From G025836975 sp048751585 (GTDB taxonomy: Bacteria; Pseudomonadota; Gammaproteobacteria; Burkholderiales; Burkholderiaceae_B): a DNA stretch of 64,000 nucleotides. The stretch covers positions 105,393 through 169,392 of the forward strand of contig NZ_JAZHOB010000011.1 in the NCBI RefSeq assembly GCF_048751585.1. Reading direction: 5' to 3'. Shown here in pieces: positions 27,757 to 36,877 of this stretch (within the stretch, counting starts at the first letter, position 1; each line of letters begins with the position of its first letter). The notes below the pieces were generated by a model. The model ran no database searches. It saw nothing but the letters and a program-made list of their open reading frames with translations, and was not told where the DNA came from. Position numbers and translations under genes: made by a program.

Positions 27757-28809
27757 TCAGTGCCCGGCCAGGGGTACGTATTCGGTATGTTCGGCGATGT
27801 CGCGCACGGTTTCGGCGGGAACTTCGCCCAAGGCCGTAAGCCAGTGGTCGCCGATGCGTGCCCGGAAAATATTCATGGCGCCTGTGCTGACCGCGCCGTT
27901 GGCAAGCGGTGTATCGCGGTCGGCCTCATAGGGCTCGATGAATACCGAGATCGCCGCCAGGCCATCGGTGATGACCAACTGGCTGACCTGCCTGCCGCGC
28001 TTCATGGGGCGCGATACCTGCGTAACGGGTTGGTAGCCCGGGGGAAACGGGATACGCCAGCCATTTTTTGCCAGGTCGACCGGAGCCATGGTGGTTTCAA
28101 GAACTTTCCAGTCTTGAATGTTCCAGCTGGAGGCAAGCTGGCCCGACGCCACCTTGTCGCCGACCTGCAGGCTGCTGAAGGATATCTGGTCGATCACGCC
28201 GCCGTGCTGATTCAGGGTTTGCGCCTTGAGCAGCAGGCTGGTCTTGGTGTCGGCGCAAAGGCGATAGCCATAGCGATGGGCGTCTTTAGGGATGAGCTCG
28301 ATGATCGAGCATTCGCGGCCCGCAATGCGGCTAAGGCCCGCCTGCAGCTTGAATTGGTAGTTTTCGGGGATGGTCTTGCCTTCGCCCAGAAGCAGCGCCG
28401 GGAAGCGATCGCCGCGCCGCCGCTCGATGACGACCAATTTTTTTTCGGGCACCAGGCATTGCGTGGTTTCGTTGTGCCGCAGGTATTCGCGCGGCGGGCC
28501 ATCGAGCATTTCGATCCGTTCGCGCTCGCCCGTGCCGTCGACCAAATGAACAATGCGCGAGGACAGCATGATGCCGCCCTGCTGATAGGTATATACGCCG
28601 GAATAGTCCAGCTTGCGCGCCGCATCCTGAATTTTCCGCAAGGCGACCAGGACGGGATCGGGCGCCGCCTTGGCCGCCTCGGCGGACCAGGCCGGCTGCG
28701 CCAGCGCACAGGCCGCCGCAAGCAGCATCGCCTGGCAAGCCCATATTTGGGCACGTCCCGCATGGCGACGCAGCCTTGTAGCCGAATTGCCGCTGAAGTG
28801 CACCGCCAT
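27757..28809 (-). CDS. rseB: Sigma-E regulatory protein RseB/MucB
   Basis: The 350-residue periplasmic protein binds RseA and shields it from DegS cleavage until lipid or LPS signals arrive. A signal peptide ends near ALAQPAWSA. The N-terminal MucB/RseB domain has the family segment DYSGVYTYQQGG, and a smaller C-terminal domain follows (from about residue 225, GWRIPFPPGYQ). The ATG at 28809 overlaps the rseA stop by one base, which supports this start over a longer upstream frame. Confidence 0.92.
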   Translation of the reverse strand: MAVHFSGNSATRLRRHAGRAQIWACQAMLLAAACALAQPAWSAEAAKAAPDPVLVALRKIQDAARKLDYSGVYTYQQGGIMLSSRIVHLVDGTGERERIEMLDGPPREYLRHNETTQCLVPEKKLVVIERRRGDRFPALLLGEGKTIPENYQFKLQAGLSRIAGRECSIIELIPKDAHRYGYRLCADTKTSLLLKAQTLNQHGGVIDQISFSSLQVGDKVASGQLASSWNIQDWKVLETTMAPVDLAKNGWRIPFPPGYQPVTQVSRPMKRGRQVSQLVITDGLAAISVFIEPYEADRDTPLANGAVSTGAMNIFRARIGDHWLTALGEVPAETVRDIAEHTEYVPLAGH

Positions 28810-29312
28810 TACCGGGACACCTCGAATGAAACCTGGCGCACCGGATTGACCCCCGCGATTTCGCGATGGGCATCCAGATAGTCGCGCAGCCCCGCTTCGT
28901 CGCCGGCACTGGCAACGACCTGCGTGGCGGCCGGTTCCGTAGAGCCGGGTCCGGAAATATAGGGCAAGGCCACCCACACCACCGATGCCACCGCGGCGGC
29001 CACCGCCAGGCCGGACAGGCCCACGCGCACTGGACCGTGGCGGCGCATCATGCGCGGCGCCACGATGTGCGGCTCGGCGTCTATGGCCTTGGAAACCCGG
29101 GCATAGAAGAAATCGGACGGCTTGATGGCCAGATCCTGATTGCGCAGGACATCGCCGATAAGGTGGTAGGTATCCCATACCTGCCGGCCATACGGCGTAT
29201 CGAGTTCTTCCGGGCGGATTTCACCTTCTCCGTCTATCCATGTGGAAACGGAGGATTCCCAGGAAGCCTGTTCCTGGTCGGCGTCGTGCCTGGCTTGATG
29301 ATCGGCTTGCAT
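28809..29312 (-). CDS. rseA: Anti-sigma-E factor RseA/MucA
   Basis: The 167-residue protein has an N-terminal cytoplasmic sigma-binding domain (WESSVSTWIDGEGE, then GRQVWDTYHLIGDVLR), one membrane helix (about residues 96-119) and a periplasmic tail, the layout of RseA/MucA. It holds sigma-E inactive until regulated proteolysis. Its place between rpoE and rseB, with 12 bp and 1 bp junctions, supports the call. Sequence similarity to E. coli RseA is low outside the N-terminal domain. Confidence 0.9.
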   Translation of the reverse strand: MQADHQARHDADQEQASWESSVSTWIDGEGEIRPEELDTPYGRQVWDTYHLIGDVLRNQDLAIKPSDFFYARVSKAIDAEPHIVAPRMMRRHGPVRVGLSGLAVAAAVASVVWVALPYISGPGSTEPAATQVVASAGDEAGLRDYLDAHREIAGVNPVRQVSFEVSR

Positions 29313-29324
29313 TGTGTGGACTCC

Positions 29325-29924
29325 TTACCAGCGGCGCTCGGGATCGCTGCCCAGCACCGGCCGCAACTGTGCCGCTATGGCTTCGCGTGCGCGGAAAATC
29401 CGCGACCGAACCGTGCCTATGGGACAGCCCATGCTCTGGGCGATATCTTCGTAGCTCATACCTTCAATTTCTCGCAATACGATCGCGGTCCGTAAGTCTT
29501 CCGGCAAGGCATGGATGGCCGCGTTGACCGTTTCGACGATCTGCCGGCTTGCCAATGCCGATTCCGGGGTGCTGATGTCTGTTAGGTTGTCAATCTGGCT
29601 AAAAGTTTCACCGTCTTCGGTTTCAATTACATTTAGCGTGCTCGGACGGCGTCCGCTGGCGACCTGCCAATTGCGGGCGGTGTTGATGGCGATGCGATAA
29701 AGCCAGGTGTAGAAGGCGCTCTCGCCCCGGAACTGGGGAAGGGCCCGATAGGCCTTGATGAACGCTTCCTGGGCAACGTCCTCGATTTCGGCCGGATCGC
29801 GGATCATCCGGGACAGCAGGCGCATGATTTTCCGCTGGTATTTCAGGACCAGCAAATCAAAAGCGCGCTTGTCCCCGCGCTGTACCCGCGCCACCAGCTC
29901 GGCATCGATCTCGCGTTCGCTCAT
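29325..29924 (-). CDS. rpoE: RNA polymerase sigma-E factor (AlgU/RpoE)
   Basis: The 199-residue protein is an ECF sigma factor of the RpoE group, controlling envelope stress genes. Region 2 includes DLLVLKYQRKIMRLLSRM and DVAQEAFIKAYRALPQF, and region 4 includes EIEGMSYEDIAQSMGCPIGTVRSRI. The ATG at 29924 has an AAGGA ribosome binding site and overlaps the upstream small gene as ATGA. The frame extends upstream, but not with sigma-factor sequence. Confidence 0.96.
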   Translation of the reverse strand: MSEREIDAELVARVQRGDKRAFDLLVLKYQRKIMRLLSRMIRDPAEIEDVAQEAFIKAYRALPQFRGESAFYTWLYRIAINTARNWQVASGRRPSTLNVIETEDGETFSQIDNLTDISTPESALASRQIVETVNAAIHALPEDLRTAIVLREIEGMSYEDIAQSMGCPIGTVRSRIFRAREAIAAQLRPVLGSDPERRW

Positions 29925-30271
29925 GGATTTTCCTTTTTGGAGCTGCCGCGCTCCGGCATGGCGGCCTGTCGGGCCACGCATACGCATAATTCGCGCCAGG
30001 CCTGCGGCGGCAGGCCGAATTTCCAGACCGTCAGTTGCAACGGCCTGGCCGCCGGCGCCGCGCTGTCGCGCAGCCTTAATGTCATCCAGGCGAACGCTTG
30101 CCAGGCGTGAAAAAGATGCAGCGGCCGCGCCGACCCGTGCGAGGCCAGTTGCCAGGCGCCCGTATCGCTAAGCGACAGCGTATCGGGAACAGGTCCCGGT
30201 TTGCCCGACATGGCCTTCAGCGGGCCCGTCCACCATCGATGCCGGACGGGCCACTGCCTGATGGGTGTCAT
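29921..30271 (-). CDS. Small YgfX/CptA-like protein
   Basis: A 116-residue ORF fills the space between fabF and rpoE. It overlaps rpoE as ATGA, which supports real translation. The segments DTGAWQLASHG and a late PPQAWRELCVCVARQA resemble the YgfX-type proteins found at this place in other beta- and gammaproteobacteria, but the usual two membrane helices are not obvious. The start is uncertain: the ATG at 30271 leaves 13 bp to fabF, while a TTG at 30301 would overlap fabF. The function is unknown. Confidence 0.6.
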   Translation of the reverse strand: MTPIRQWPVRHRWWTGPLKAMSGKPGPVPDTLSLSDTGAWQLASHGSARPLHLFHAWQAFAWMTLRLRDSAAPAARPLQLTVWKFGLPPQAWRELCVCVARQAAMPERGSSKKENP

Positions 30272-30284
30272 GGGGCGCCCCAGC

Positions 30285-31514
30285 TTATACCCTCCGCACA
30301 ATCATGGACCCATTGGTACCGCCGAAGCCGAAGGAATTCGACAACGCGACATCGATTTTCATTTGGCGCGCTTCATTGGCGCAATAATCCAGATCGCATT
30401 CCGGATCCTGATTGAAAATATTGATGGTGGGCGGCGAGATCTGGTTATACACGGCCAAGGTCGTGAATACGGCTTCTATCCCCCCCGCGGCGCCCAGAAG
30501 GTGGCCAGTCATGGATTTGGTGGAGTTGACGACCAGTTTCTTGGCATGGTCGCCGAACGCCAGCTTGAGCGCTTCGGATTCGTTCTTGTCGCCCAGGGGC
30601 GTGGAGGTGCCGTGCGCATTCACATAGTCGACCTGGTCGGGATTGATGCCGCCGCTGCGCAAAGCGTTGAGCACGCCGCGCCGGGGGCCATCGCGGTCGG
30701 GCGAGGTAATGTGATGGGCGTCGGAGCTCATGCCGTAGCCGACGAATTCACCGTAGATGCGTGCGCCGCGCTTGCGGGCATGTTCGTATTCTTCGAGCAC
30801 CAGCGCGCCGGCGCCCTCGCCCAGGACGAAGCCGTCGCGGTCGCGATCCCAGGGGCGCGAAGCCGTTTCAGGGTCGTCGTTGCGGGTGGAAAGCGCGCGC
30901 ATGGCGGCAAAACCGCCTATTCCCAAGGGAGACACAGTGGATTCGGCACCGCCGGCCACCATGACGTCGGCATCGCCGTATTCGATCAGCCGGGCGGCGT
31001 CGCCGATGGAATGCAGCCCCGTCGTGCAGGCCGAGACCACCGCATAGCTTGGACCCTTCAGGCCCAGCATGATGGACAACTGGCCGGAGATCAGGTTGAT
31101 CAGGGAGGCGGGAACGAAAAATGGGGATATACGGCGCGGACCGCGCTCGAGGTATTCGACCTGGGTTTCTTCGATGCGGGGCAAGCCGCCTATGCCGGAC
31201 CCGATGATGGTGCCGATGCGTTCCGCGTTCTCGTCGGTGGCCGTCAGGCCGCTGTCCCGCCATGCCTGGACACCCGCCGCCACGCCGTAATGGATGAAGG
31301 TATCCATTTGCTTGGCTTCTTTCGAGGACATGTACTGCGTGACATCGAAACCTTTGACTTCACCCGCTATCTGGGCATTGAACGCCGAGGGATCGAAGCG
31401 CGTGATGCGCCCGATGCCGGAGCGTCCATTGACGATATTGTCCCATGCGCTGTCAATATCGTTGCCGACCGGCGAAACAATACCCAGACCGGTAATGACG
31501 ACACGTCGTTTCAC
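30285..31514 (-). CDS. fabF: 3-oxoacyl-ACP synthase II (KAS II)
   Basis: The 409-residue condensing enzyme elongates acyl-ACP with malonyl-ACP in type II fatty acid synthesis. The active-site cysteine is C163 in SACTTGLHS. The two histidines lie in NAHGTSTPLGD and KSMTGHLLGAAG. The start is a GTG at 31514 with AGGAGT upstream. It ends the cluster rpmF-plsX-fabH-fabD-fabG-acpP-fabF, 152 bp after acpP. Confidence 0.97.
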   Translation of the reverse strand: MKRRVVITGLGIVSPVGNDIDSAWDNIVNGRSGIGRITRFDPSAFNAQIAGEVKGFDVTQYMSSKEAKQMDTFIHYGVAAGVQAWRDSGLTATDENAERIGTIIGSGIGGLPRIEETQVEYLERGPRRISPFFVPASLINLISGQLSIMLGLKGPSYAVVSACTTGLHSIGDAARLIEYGDADVMVAGGAESTVSPLGIGGFAAMRALSTRNDDPETASRPWDRDRDGFVLGEGAGALVLEEYEHARKRGARIYGEFVGYGMSSDAHHITSPDRDGPRRGVLNALRSGGINPDQVDYVNAHGTSTPLGDKNESEALKLAFGDHAKKLVVNSTKSMTGHLLGAAGGIEAVFTTLAVYNQISPPTINIFNQDPECDLDYCANEARQMKIDVALSNSFGFGGTNGSMIVRRV

Positions 31515-31666
31515 GGATGACTCCTAAAATAAAAAAGCGGCTTAAAGCGAATAGACGCGCCCCGGCGCCAAACCCCGAAATGAATTTGGCAGGGCGGCGA
31601 GCCTATACCTATAAACCGCCTTGGGGTGGAGCGCTTGATACCGAACCCGCACCCGAAAAGTTGAAA

Positions 31667-31906
31667 TTACTGCTTGCTGTGCGATGTGATGTAGTCAACA
31701 GCTTGCTGAACCGTCGTGATTTTCTCGGCCTCTTCATCCGGAATTTCGGTTTCGAATTCGTCTTCGAGTGCCATCACGAGCTCGACCATATCGAGCGAAT
31801 CGGCACCGAGGTCGTCAAGGAAGGAAGATTCGTTTTTTATCTCGGCTTCGTTGACGCCAAGTTGTTCAGCGACGATCTTCTTGACGCGCTGTTCGATGCT
31901 TTCCAT
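31667..31906 (-). CDS. acpP: Acyl carrier protein
   Basis: The 79-residue acidic protein carries acyl chains on a phosphopantetheine arm attached to Ser37 in LGADSLDMVEL. The ATG at 31906 has a GGAG ribosome binding site and begins at the normal MES start. The frame extends 14 codons further without family match. A TATAAT box lies 32 bp upstream, so acpP probably has its own strong promoter besides read-through from fabG. Confidence 0.98.
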   Translation of the reverse strand: MESIEQRVKKIVAEQLGVNEAEIKNESSFLDDLGADSLDMVELVMALEDEFETEIPDEEAEKITTVQQAVDYITSHSKQ

Positions 31907-31937
31907 GCATATCTCCAAGTAGGGAAAATTCCCGCGA

Positions 31938-31943
31938 ATTATA
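31938..31943 (-). promoter_or_regulatory. Probable -10 box of acpP
   Basis: A perfect TATAAT on the minus strand would start transcription about 25 nt before the acpP ATG. No good -35 match was seen at 16-18 bp. ACP genes often have an internal promoter for high expression. Confidence 0.5.
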
Positions 31944-32091
31944 GCCAAACGAAATAGTGAATGGTGCTGGCTATGACAAAAAAAACGGCATTACCGGCAA
32001 TGAGCGCATTTTGCCTGACTGGCGCGAGCCTCTGTGCGGAACACCTCTGGAATGGACAGATTTTACCCTACGGGGGTGACCTGTCCGGTTA

Positions 32092-32835
32092 TTACATATA
32101 CATCCCGCCGTTCACGTGCAGCGTGGTGCCGGTTATATACCCTGCCTGCGGCCCGGCCAAAAAGGCCACGGCCGACGCGATTTCGGCCGCCGCGCCCAAC
32201 CGCCCTAGCGGTATCTGCGACAGGATGGCGGCCGTTTGCGATTCGTTCAGGGCACGCGTCATGTCGGTTTCAATGAAACCGGGCGCGACGCAGTTGACCG
32301 TGATATTGCGGCTGCCCAGCTCGCGCGCCAGCGCGCGGGCCATGCCGGTCACGCCCGCCTTGGCGGCGGCATAGTTGGCCTGGCCCGGATTTCCGCTGGA
32401 GCCGACCACCGACGTAATATTGATGATGCGGCCCCAGCGGGCCTTCATCATAGTGCGGGTCACGGCGCGCGACAGGCGGAACACCGCCGACAGATTGGTC
32501 GCGATGACCGCTTCCCAGTCCTCGTCTTTCATGCGCATGGCCAGGTTGTCGCGCGTGATGCCGGCGTTGTTGACCAATATATGAGGTCCGCCATCCTGCT
32601 TGCCCAGCTCGGTCACCAGCGCATCGCAGGCCGCCGCGTCATTGACATCCAGCGCCACGCCGCGGCCGCCGCTTGCGGCCAGCATCTCGGAGATCGCCTG
32701 GGCGCCGGACTCGGACGTGGCCGTGCCGACCACCGTGGCGCCCTGCGCCGAGAGTTCCAGCGCGATGGCCTTGCCTATGCCGCGCGTGGCGCCCGTCACC
32801 AGAGCCAGTTTGCCCGCGAGTGGTTTGTCTTGCAT
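32092..32835 (-). CDS. fabG: 3-oxoacyl-ACP reductase
   Basis: The 247-residue short-chain dehydrogenase reduces 3-oxoacyl-ACP with NADPH. It shows the cofactor motif TGATRGIG, the NNAG motif and the catalytic SSxxxxxxxxxYAAAK arrangement in VVGSSGNPGQANYAAAK. The length equals that of typical FabG. It starts 4 bp after fabD and ends 185 bp before acpP. Confidence 0.96.
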   Translation of the reverse strand: MQDKPLAGKLALVTGATRGIGKAIALELSAQGATVVGTATSESGAQAISEMLAASGGRGVALDVNDAAACDALVTELGKQDGGPHILVNNAGITRDNLAMRMKDEDWEAVIATNLSAVFRLSRAVTRTMMKARWGRIINITSVVGSSGNPGQANYAAAKAGVTGMARALARELGSRNITVNCVAPGFIETDMTRALNESQTAAILSQIPLGRLGAAAEIASAVAFLAGPQAGYITGTTLHVNGGMYM

Positions 32836-32839
32836 TGCC

Positions 32840-33772
32840 TTATCCTTGTAATGTATCGAGCGCCGCCTGCAGGGACGCCGGATCGGTAATGGCCAGTCCG
32901 ACCAGGTCGCGGTCTATGCGTTTGGTCAGGCCGGCAAGCACTTTGCCCGGGCCGCACTCGACCACATGCGTGACGCCCTGCTCTTTCATGGCATTCAGTG
33001 TTTCGACCCAGCGCACGGGGTGCCAGGCCTGGCGTACCAGCGCATCCTTGATCGCGCCCGGCTCGGACGGCGACTGGACGTCGACGTTGTTGATGAGAGG
33101 AATCCGGGGGGAAGCCAGGTCGATGCCTGCCAGCGCGCCTTCCAGCACGGCGGCGGCCGGCTTGAGCAGGCTGGAATGAAAGGGCGCGGATACCGACAGC
33201 ATCAGGGCGCGCTTGGCGCCTTCGGCCTTGGCCAGTTCGCATGCCCGCTCGACGGCCGACTTGTGCCCGGCAATGACGACCTGTGCGGGGGCATTGAAAT
33301 TGACCGCCTCGACGATCTCGCCCTGCGCCGCCTTGGCGCATACCGCCCTGACGATATCGTCGTCCAGGCCCAGCACAGCGGCCATGCCGCCCGCGCCGAC
33401 CGGCACGGCCGCCTGCATGGCATCGGCGCGGACGCGCACCAGCCGGACGGCGTCCTCCAGTGACAGCGCGCCGGCGGCCGCCAAGGCCGAGTACTCGCCC
33501 AGGCTATGGCCGGCGACCAGTGCGGGCGGCAGCCCGCCGGCATCAAGCCAAGCGCGGTAAACCGCCACACCAGCCGTCAGCATGACGGGCTGGGTATTGG
33601 TCGTGAGATTGAGTTCCTCGGCGGGGCCGCCTGCAACCAGCGCCGCCAGATCCTGGCCCAGCGCATCCGATGCGCGGCTCACCACGTCCTTGACTGCGGC
33701 ATTATCCGCCCAGGCATCGAGCATGCCGATGGATTGCGATCCCTGTCCGGGAAAGACGAAAGCTATTTTCAT
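32840..33772 (-). CDS. fabD: Malonyl-CoA:ACP transacylase
   Basis: The 310-residue enzyme moves malonyl groups from CoA to ACP. It begins with the typical MKIAFVFPGQGSQ, and the nucleophile is Ser90 in GHSLGEYSA. The frame extends 19 codons further upstream, but the MKIAF start is standard. It is followed by fabG after 4 bp. Confidence 0.96.
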   Translation of the reverse strand: MKIAFVFPGQGSQSIGMLDAWADNAAVKDVVSRASDALGQDLAALVAGGPAEELNLTTNTQPVMLTAGVAVYRAWLDAGGLPPALVAGHSLGEYSALAAAGALSLEDAVRLVRVRADAMQAAVPVGAGGMAAVLGLDDDIVRAVCAKAAQGEIVEAVNFNAPAQVVIAGHKSAVERACELAKAEGAKRALMLSVSAPFHSSLLKPAAAVLEGALAGIDLASPRIPLINNVDVQSPSEPGAIKDALVRQAWHPVRWVETLNAMKEQGVTHVVECGPGKVLAGLTKRIDRDLVGLAITDPASLQAALDTLQG

Positions 33773-33853
33773 AAAGCAAATGCAAGTAGATGGAATACAA
33801 ATCGCGCCCGTAGTCTGCGCAGGACGCAAACCTGCCGCGCGCCCGGGCGATGT

Positions 33854-34828
33854 TTACATTTTCACCAGCACGGATCCCCAGGTGAAGCCGCCGCCGACAC
33901 CTTGCATCATGACCAGGTCACCGGCCTTGATGCGCCCGTCGCGACGCGCCACATCGAAAGCCAGCGGCACGCTGGCGGCGGATGTATTGGCATGTTTATC
34001 GACAGTAATGACGACTTTTTCATCCGGCACGCCCAGGTGCCGGCCCAGGAAATTGATAATGCGCACATTAGCTTGGTGCGGCACCAGCCAGTCAATGTCT
34101 TCGAGCCGTATGTCGGCCTGTTCGCAGACGTCGAGGGCCGATTTGGTCAGCGAGGTGACCGCCAGCTTGAACACCGATTGGCCGTCCATGCGCAGGAAAG
34201 GATCGCCCACCACTTCGCCATGCGCCACATTGCCTGCGGCGCAAAGGATCTTCATTTGGCTGCCATCGGCATTCAACTGCGCGGCCATGATGCCGGGTTC
34301 GTCGGATGCCCGCAGGACGACGGCACCGGCGCCATCACCGAACAGCACGCAAGTGCTGCGATCGTTCCAGTCAAGTATGCGTGAGAAGACTTCGGCGCCG
34401 ATAACCAGCGCGGTCTTGGAGCGCCCGGCGCGAATGAAGGAATCGGCGGTGGTCAGGGCGTATACGAAGCCGCTGCAGACTGCCTGCACGTCAAACGCGG
34501 CGCCGCCTTTCGCGCCGAGGTTGGCCTGCACCAGGCAGGCTGTGCTGGGGAAGACAAAATCGGGGGTGGACGTTGCGACGATGATCAGATCGATCTCGTC
34601 AGCCGTCACGCCGGCGTCAGCCAAGGCGATTTCAGCCGCGCGGGTGGCCAACTGGCTGGTCGTGGCGCCTGCATCGGCCAGGTGGCGTTGCCGTATGCCC
34701 GTGCGCTCGACGATCCAGGAGTCGGAGGTTTCGATCTGGCGTGTCGCAAGGTCGGCGGCAAGATCGTCGTTGGATACGATACGGGAAGGCAAGTATCCGC
34801 CCGACCCTATTATCTTGGCATAAGGCAT
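33854..34828 (-). CDS. fabH: 3-oxoacyl-ACP synthase III (KAS III)
   Basis: The 324-residue enzyme starts fatty acid synthesis by condensing acetyl-CoA with malonyl-ACP. The catalytic triad is visible as C118 (AVCSGFVYAL), His in VPHQANVRI and Asn in KHANTSAAS. It follows plsX by 20 bp and precedes fabD in the standard order. Confidence 0.97.
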   Translation of the reverse strand: MPYAKIIGSGGYLPSRIVSNDDLAADLATRQIETSDSWIVERTGIRQRHLADAGATTSQLATRAAEIALADAGVTADEIDLIIVATSTPDFVFPSTACLVQANLGAKGGAAFDVQAVCSGFVYALTTADSFIRAGRSKTALVIGAEVFSRILDWNDRSTCVLFGDGAGAVVLRASDEPGIMAAQLNADGSQMKILCAAGNVAHGEVVGDPFLRMDGQSVFKLAVTSLTKSALDVCEQADIRLEDIDWLVPHQANVRIINFLGRHLGVPDEKVVITVDKHANTSAASVPLAFDVARRDGRIKAGDLVMMQGVGGGFTWGSVLVKM

Positions 34829-34848
34829 AGTAGCTTCCAGATACCCGG

Positions 34849-35931
34849 CTAGAGCGCAGGATCAGATAAGTCGTTGGAAAGCTTCGCCGATTGCGCCGCA
34901 GCGGCCTGCAAACTCTGGCGAAGATGATCGATGGCGCTTGTTGTACCATCAAGCAGACCATTATGCACCGCTTCGCGCGCCCTTTGCAGCGCGTAGCCGA
35001 ATGCGTAGGCGTCGGCCGACCCATGGCTTTTGATGACGATGCCGCGCAAGCCCAGCAAGGCTGCACCGTTGTAGCGGCGGTTGTCGACACGGTCGCGCAA
35101 GCGGTTCAATACCGGCGTTGCCAGCACGCCCGCAGCCATGGACAAGCCATCGCGCTTGAATTCCGCGCGCATCATGGTGGCGACCATTTTTGCCACGCCT
35201 TCAATGGATTTGAGCACCACATTGCCGACAAAGCCGTCGCAGACTATGACGTCCACCGTACCTTTGCAGATGTCATCGCCTTCGACGTTGCCGTAGAAGT
35301 TCAGGCCGCTGGTGCGCAGGAGCTCGGCCGCCTGCTTGACGACTTCGTTGCCCTTGATGACTTCTTCGCCGATATTGAGCAGCCCAATGGTGGGGTGCTG
35401 ACGGCGGTCAACCGCAGAGGCCAGGGCCGAACCCATGATGGCGAACTGCAGAAGATGCTCGGCCGAGCAATCGACATTGGCGCCCAGGTCCAGCATGGTG
35501 GTCGTCCCGCCCTTCTGGTTCGGAATGGATGTGGCAATGGCCGGCCGATCGATACCATCGAGCGTTTTAAGGATATAGCGCGAAATCGCCATCCATGCGC
35601 CGGTGTTGCCGGCGGAAATGCAGGCATCGGCGCGGCCGTCCTTGACGGCCTGCACCGCAACGCGCATGGAGGAGTCCTTCTTGCGCCGCAACGCCACCTC
35701 GACCGTATCGGCCATGGTGACGACCTCGGAGGCAGGCAGGATCTCGTACCAGTCGCGCTCCAGACTACCCAAAGCACGCAGACCGGCCTCGATGGCAGCC
35801 GCGTCGCCCGCAAGCAGGAAACGCGTATCGGGGTTCTGCTTGGCGAATTGATGGGCAGCTGGCACAGTGACCGGCAAGCCGACATCACCGCCCATGCAGT
35901 CGATGGCAATCCGAATCTCAGTTGTCGGCAT
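34849..35931 (-). CDS. plsX: Phosphate acyltransferase PlsX
   Basis: The 360-residue enzyme makes acyl-phosphate from acyl-ACP for phospholipid synthesis. It begins with the conserved IAIDCMGGDVG and includes ISAGNTGAWMA and DGFVGNVVLKS. The ATG at 35931 is chosen; a TTG one codon earlier is possible. It lies between rpmF and fabH as in most proteobacteria. Confidence 0.96.
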   Translation of the reverse strand: MPTTEIRIAIDCMGGDVGLPVTVPAAHQFAKQNPDTRFLLAGDAAAIEAGLRALGSLERDWYEILPASEVVTMADTVEVALRRKKDSSMRVAVQAVKDGRADACISAGNTGAWMAISRYILKTLDGIDRPAIATSIPNQKGGTTTMLDLGANVDCSAEHLLQFAIMGSALASAVDRRQHPTIGLLNIGEEVIKGNEVVKQAAELLRTSGLNFYGNVEGDDICKGTVDVIVCDGFVGNVVLKSIEGVAKMVATMMRAEFKRDGLSMAAGVLATPVLNRLRDRVDNRRYNGAALLGLRGIVIKSHGSADAYAFGYALQRAREAVHNGLLDGTTSAIDHLRQSLQAAAAQSAKLSNDLSDPAL

Positions 35932-35978
35932 CAAGCGCGCAATCTGTGGCGTTTATAGCGAGATCGCAAAAACCGGAC

Positions 35979-36161
35979 TTACTCGTCGTTCTTGGACTTG
36001 AGTACTTTGCGGCCGCGGTAGATACCGTTGGGGCTGATGTGGTGACGCAGGTGCAATTCACCGGTCGTGGGTTCTACAGCCGTCGGGGGCGCTGAGATGA
36101 AATCGTGCGAACGATGCATACCGCGCTTAGACGGGCTCTTTTTGTTTTGCTGAACGGCCAT
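35979..36161 (-). CDS. rpmF: 50S ribosomal protein L32
   Basis: The 60-residue basic protein has the L32 start MAVQQNKKSPSKRGMHRSHD and the late segment GELHLRHHISPNGIYRGRKV. It lacks zinc-binding cysteine pairs, as in E. coli L32. A CAGGAG ribosome binding site precedes the ATG. It lies between the DUF177 gene and plsX. Confidence 0.97.
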   Translation of the reverse strand: MAVQQNKKSPSKRGMHRSHDFISAPPTAVEPTTGELHLRHHISPNGIYRGRKVLKSKNDE

Positions 36162-36223
36162 GATGACTCCTGATAACGGGTCGCCATTGTAAGCGATAGT
36201 CCCGCGGGGTTAAATGCGTTAAA

Positions 36224-36748
36224 TCAATCTTTCTTTAGCTGGCCCAACGCCGCGAACGGCGAAGGCCTGCCTGGGTCGGCGTCGGGCTCTTGGGCAAGAG
36301 GCTCCGGCAGCGACGGACAAACATCGTGCTTGGGCACATAGGGCAGACCGAGGATGATTTCATCTTCGACCAGCTCCAGGACATCGAGGCGCTGCGAACC
36401 AACGATACGTTCGATGATATCGTCGGATTCGGCATCCAGGACGTCCTCATCCTCTAGCGCGGCCTGGGACTTCACCACCTGCAAGCGGTTGGTGGAATCG
36501 ACCGGCCACTGAAAAGGCTTAAGGCAGCGCTGGCATTCCAGCGTGGGCGACGCCTTTACATGAACCCGCAAAAAATGCCGGCCCGTTGTATCTTGCATGC
36601 CCCGCAAAGACCAGGACACCATGGTATCGAGCTGCTGGGGTAAATCTTCTGTCAGGCGTTCGAACCGGGCAATTGGCGCCTGGCCGTGAACTTCCTGGCC
36701 CAAACGCGTAAGTTCGTACGTATCGACGTATTGTGTTTCAACGCCCAT
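36224..36748 (-). CDS. DUF177/YceD family 23S rRNA accumulation protein
   Basis: The 174-residue acidic protein has the DUF177 signature with a CxxC pair (C72 and C75 in ECQRCLKPF) and the later ILGLPYVPKHD. YceD homologues are needed for normal 23S rRNA levels in E. coli and plants. It is the first gene of the rpmF-fab cluster and is divergent from maf with 129 bp between starts. That region should hold promoters for both directions. Confidence 0.92.
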   Translation of the reverse strand: MGVETQYVDTYELTRLGQEVHGQAPIARFERLTEDLPQQLDTMVSWSLRGMQDTTGRHFLRVHVKASPTLECQRCLKPFQWPVDSTNRLQVVKSQAALEDEDVLDAESDDIIERIVGSQRLDVLELVEDEIILGLPYVPKHDVCPSLPEPLAQEPDADPGRPSPFAALGQLKKD

Positions 36749-36877
36749 GGTTTTCCGTGCCGATGTGTGCCATTCCCATGCATGGCGGCCGCAAAGCAGC
36801 TTTCGTGCACAAAGAAAACATTAGATAATAGCGCGTTCAGCCATTTCCAGTCAAACCAAACAGGTGCCAACCCGCTT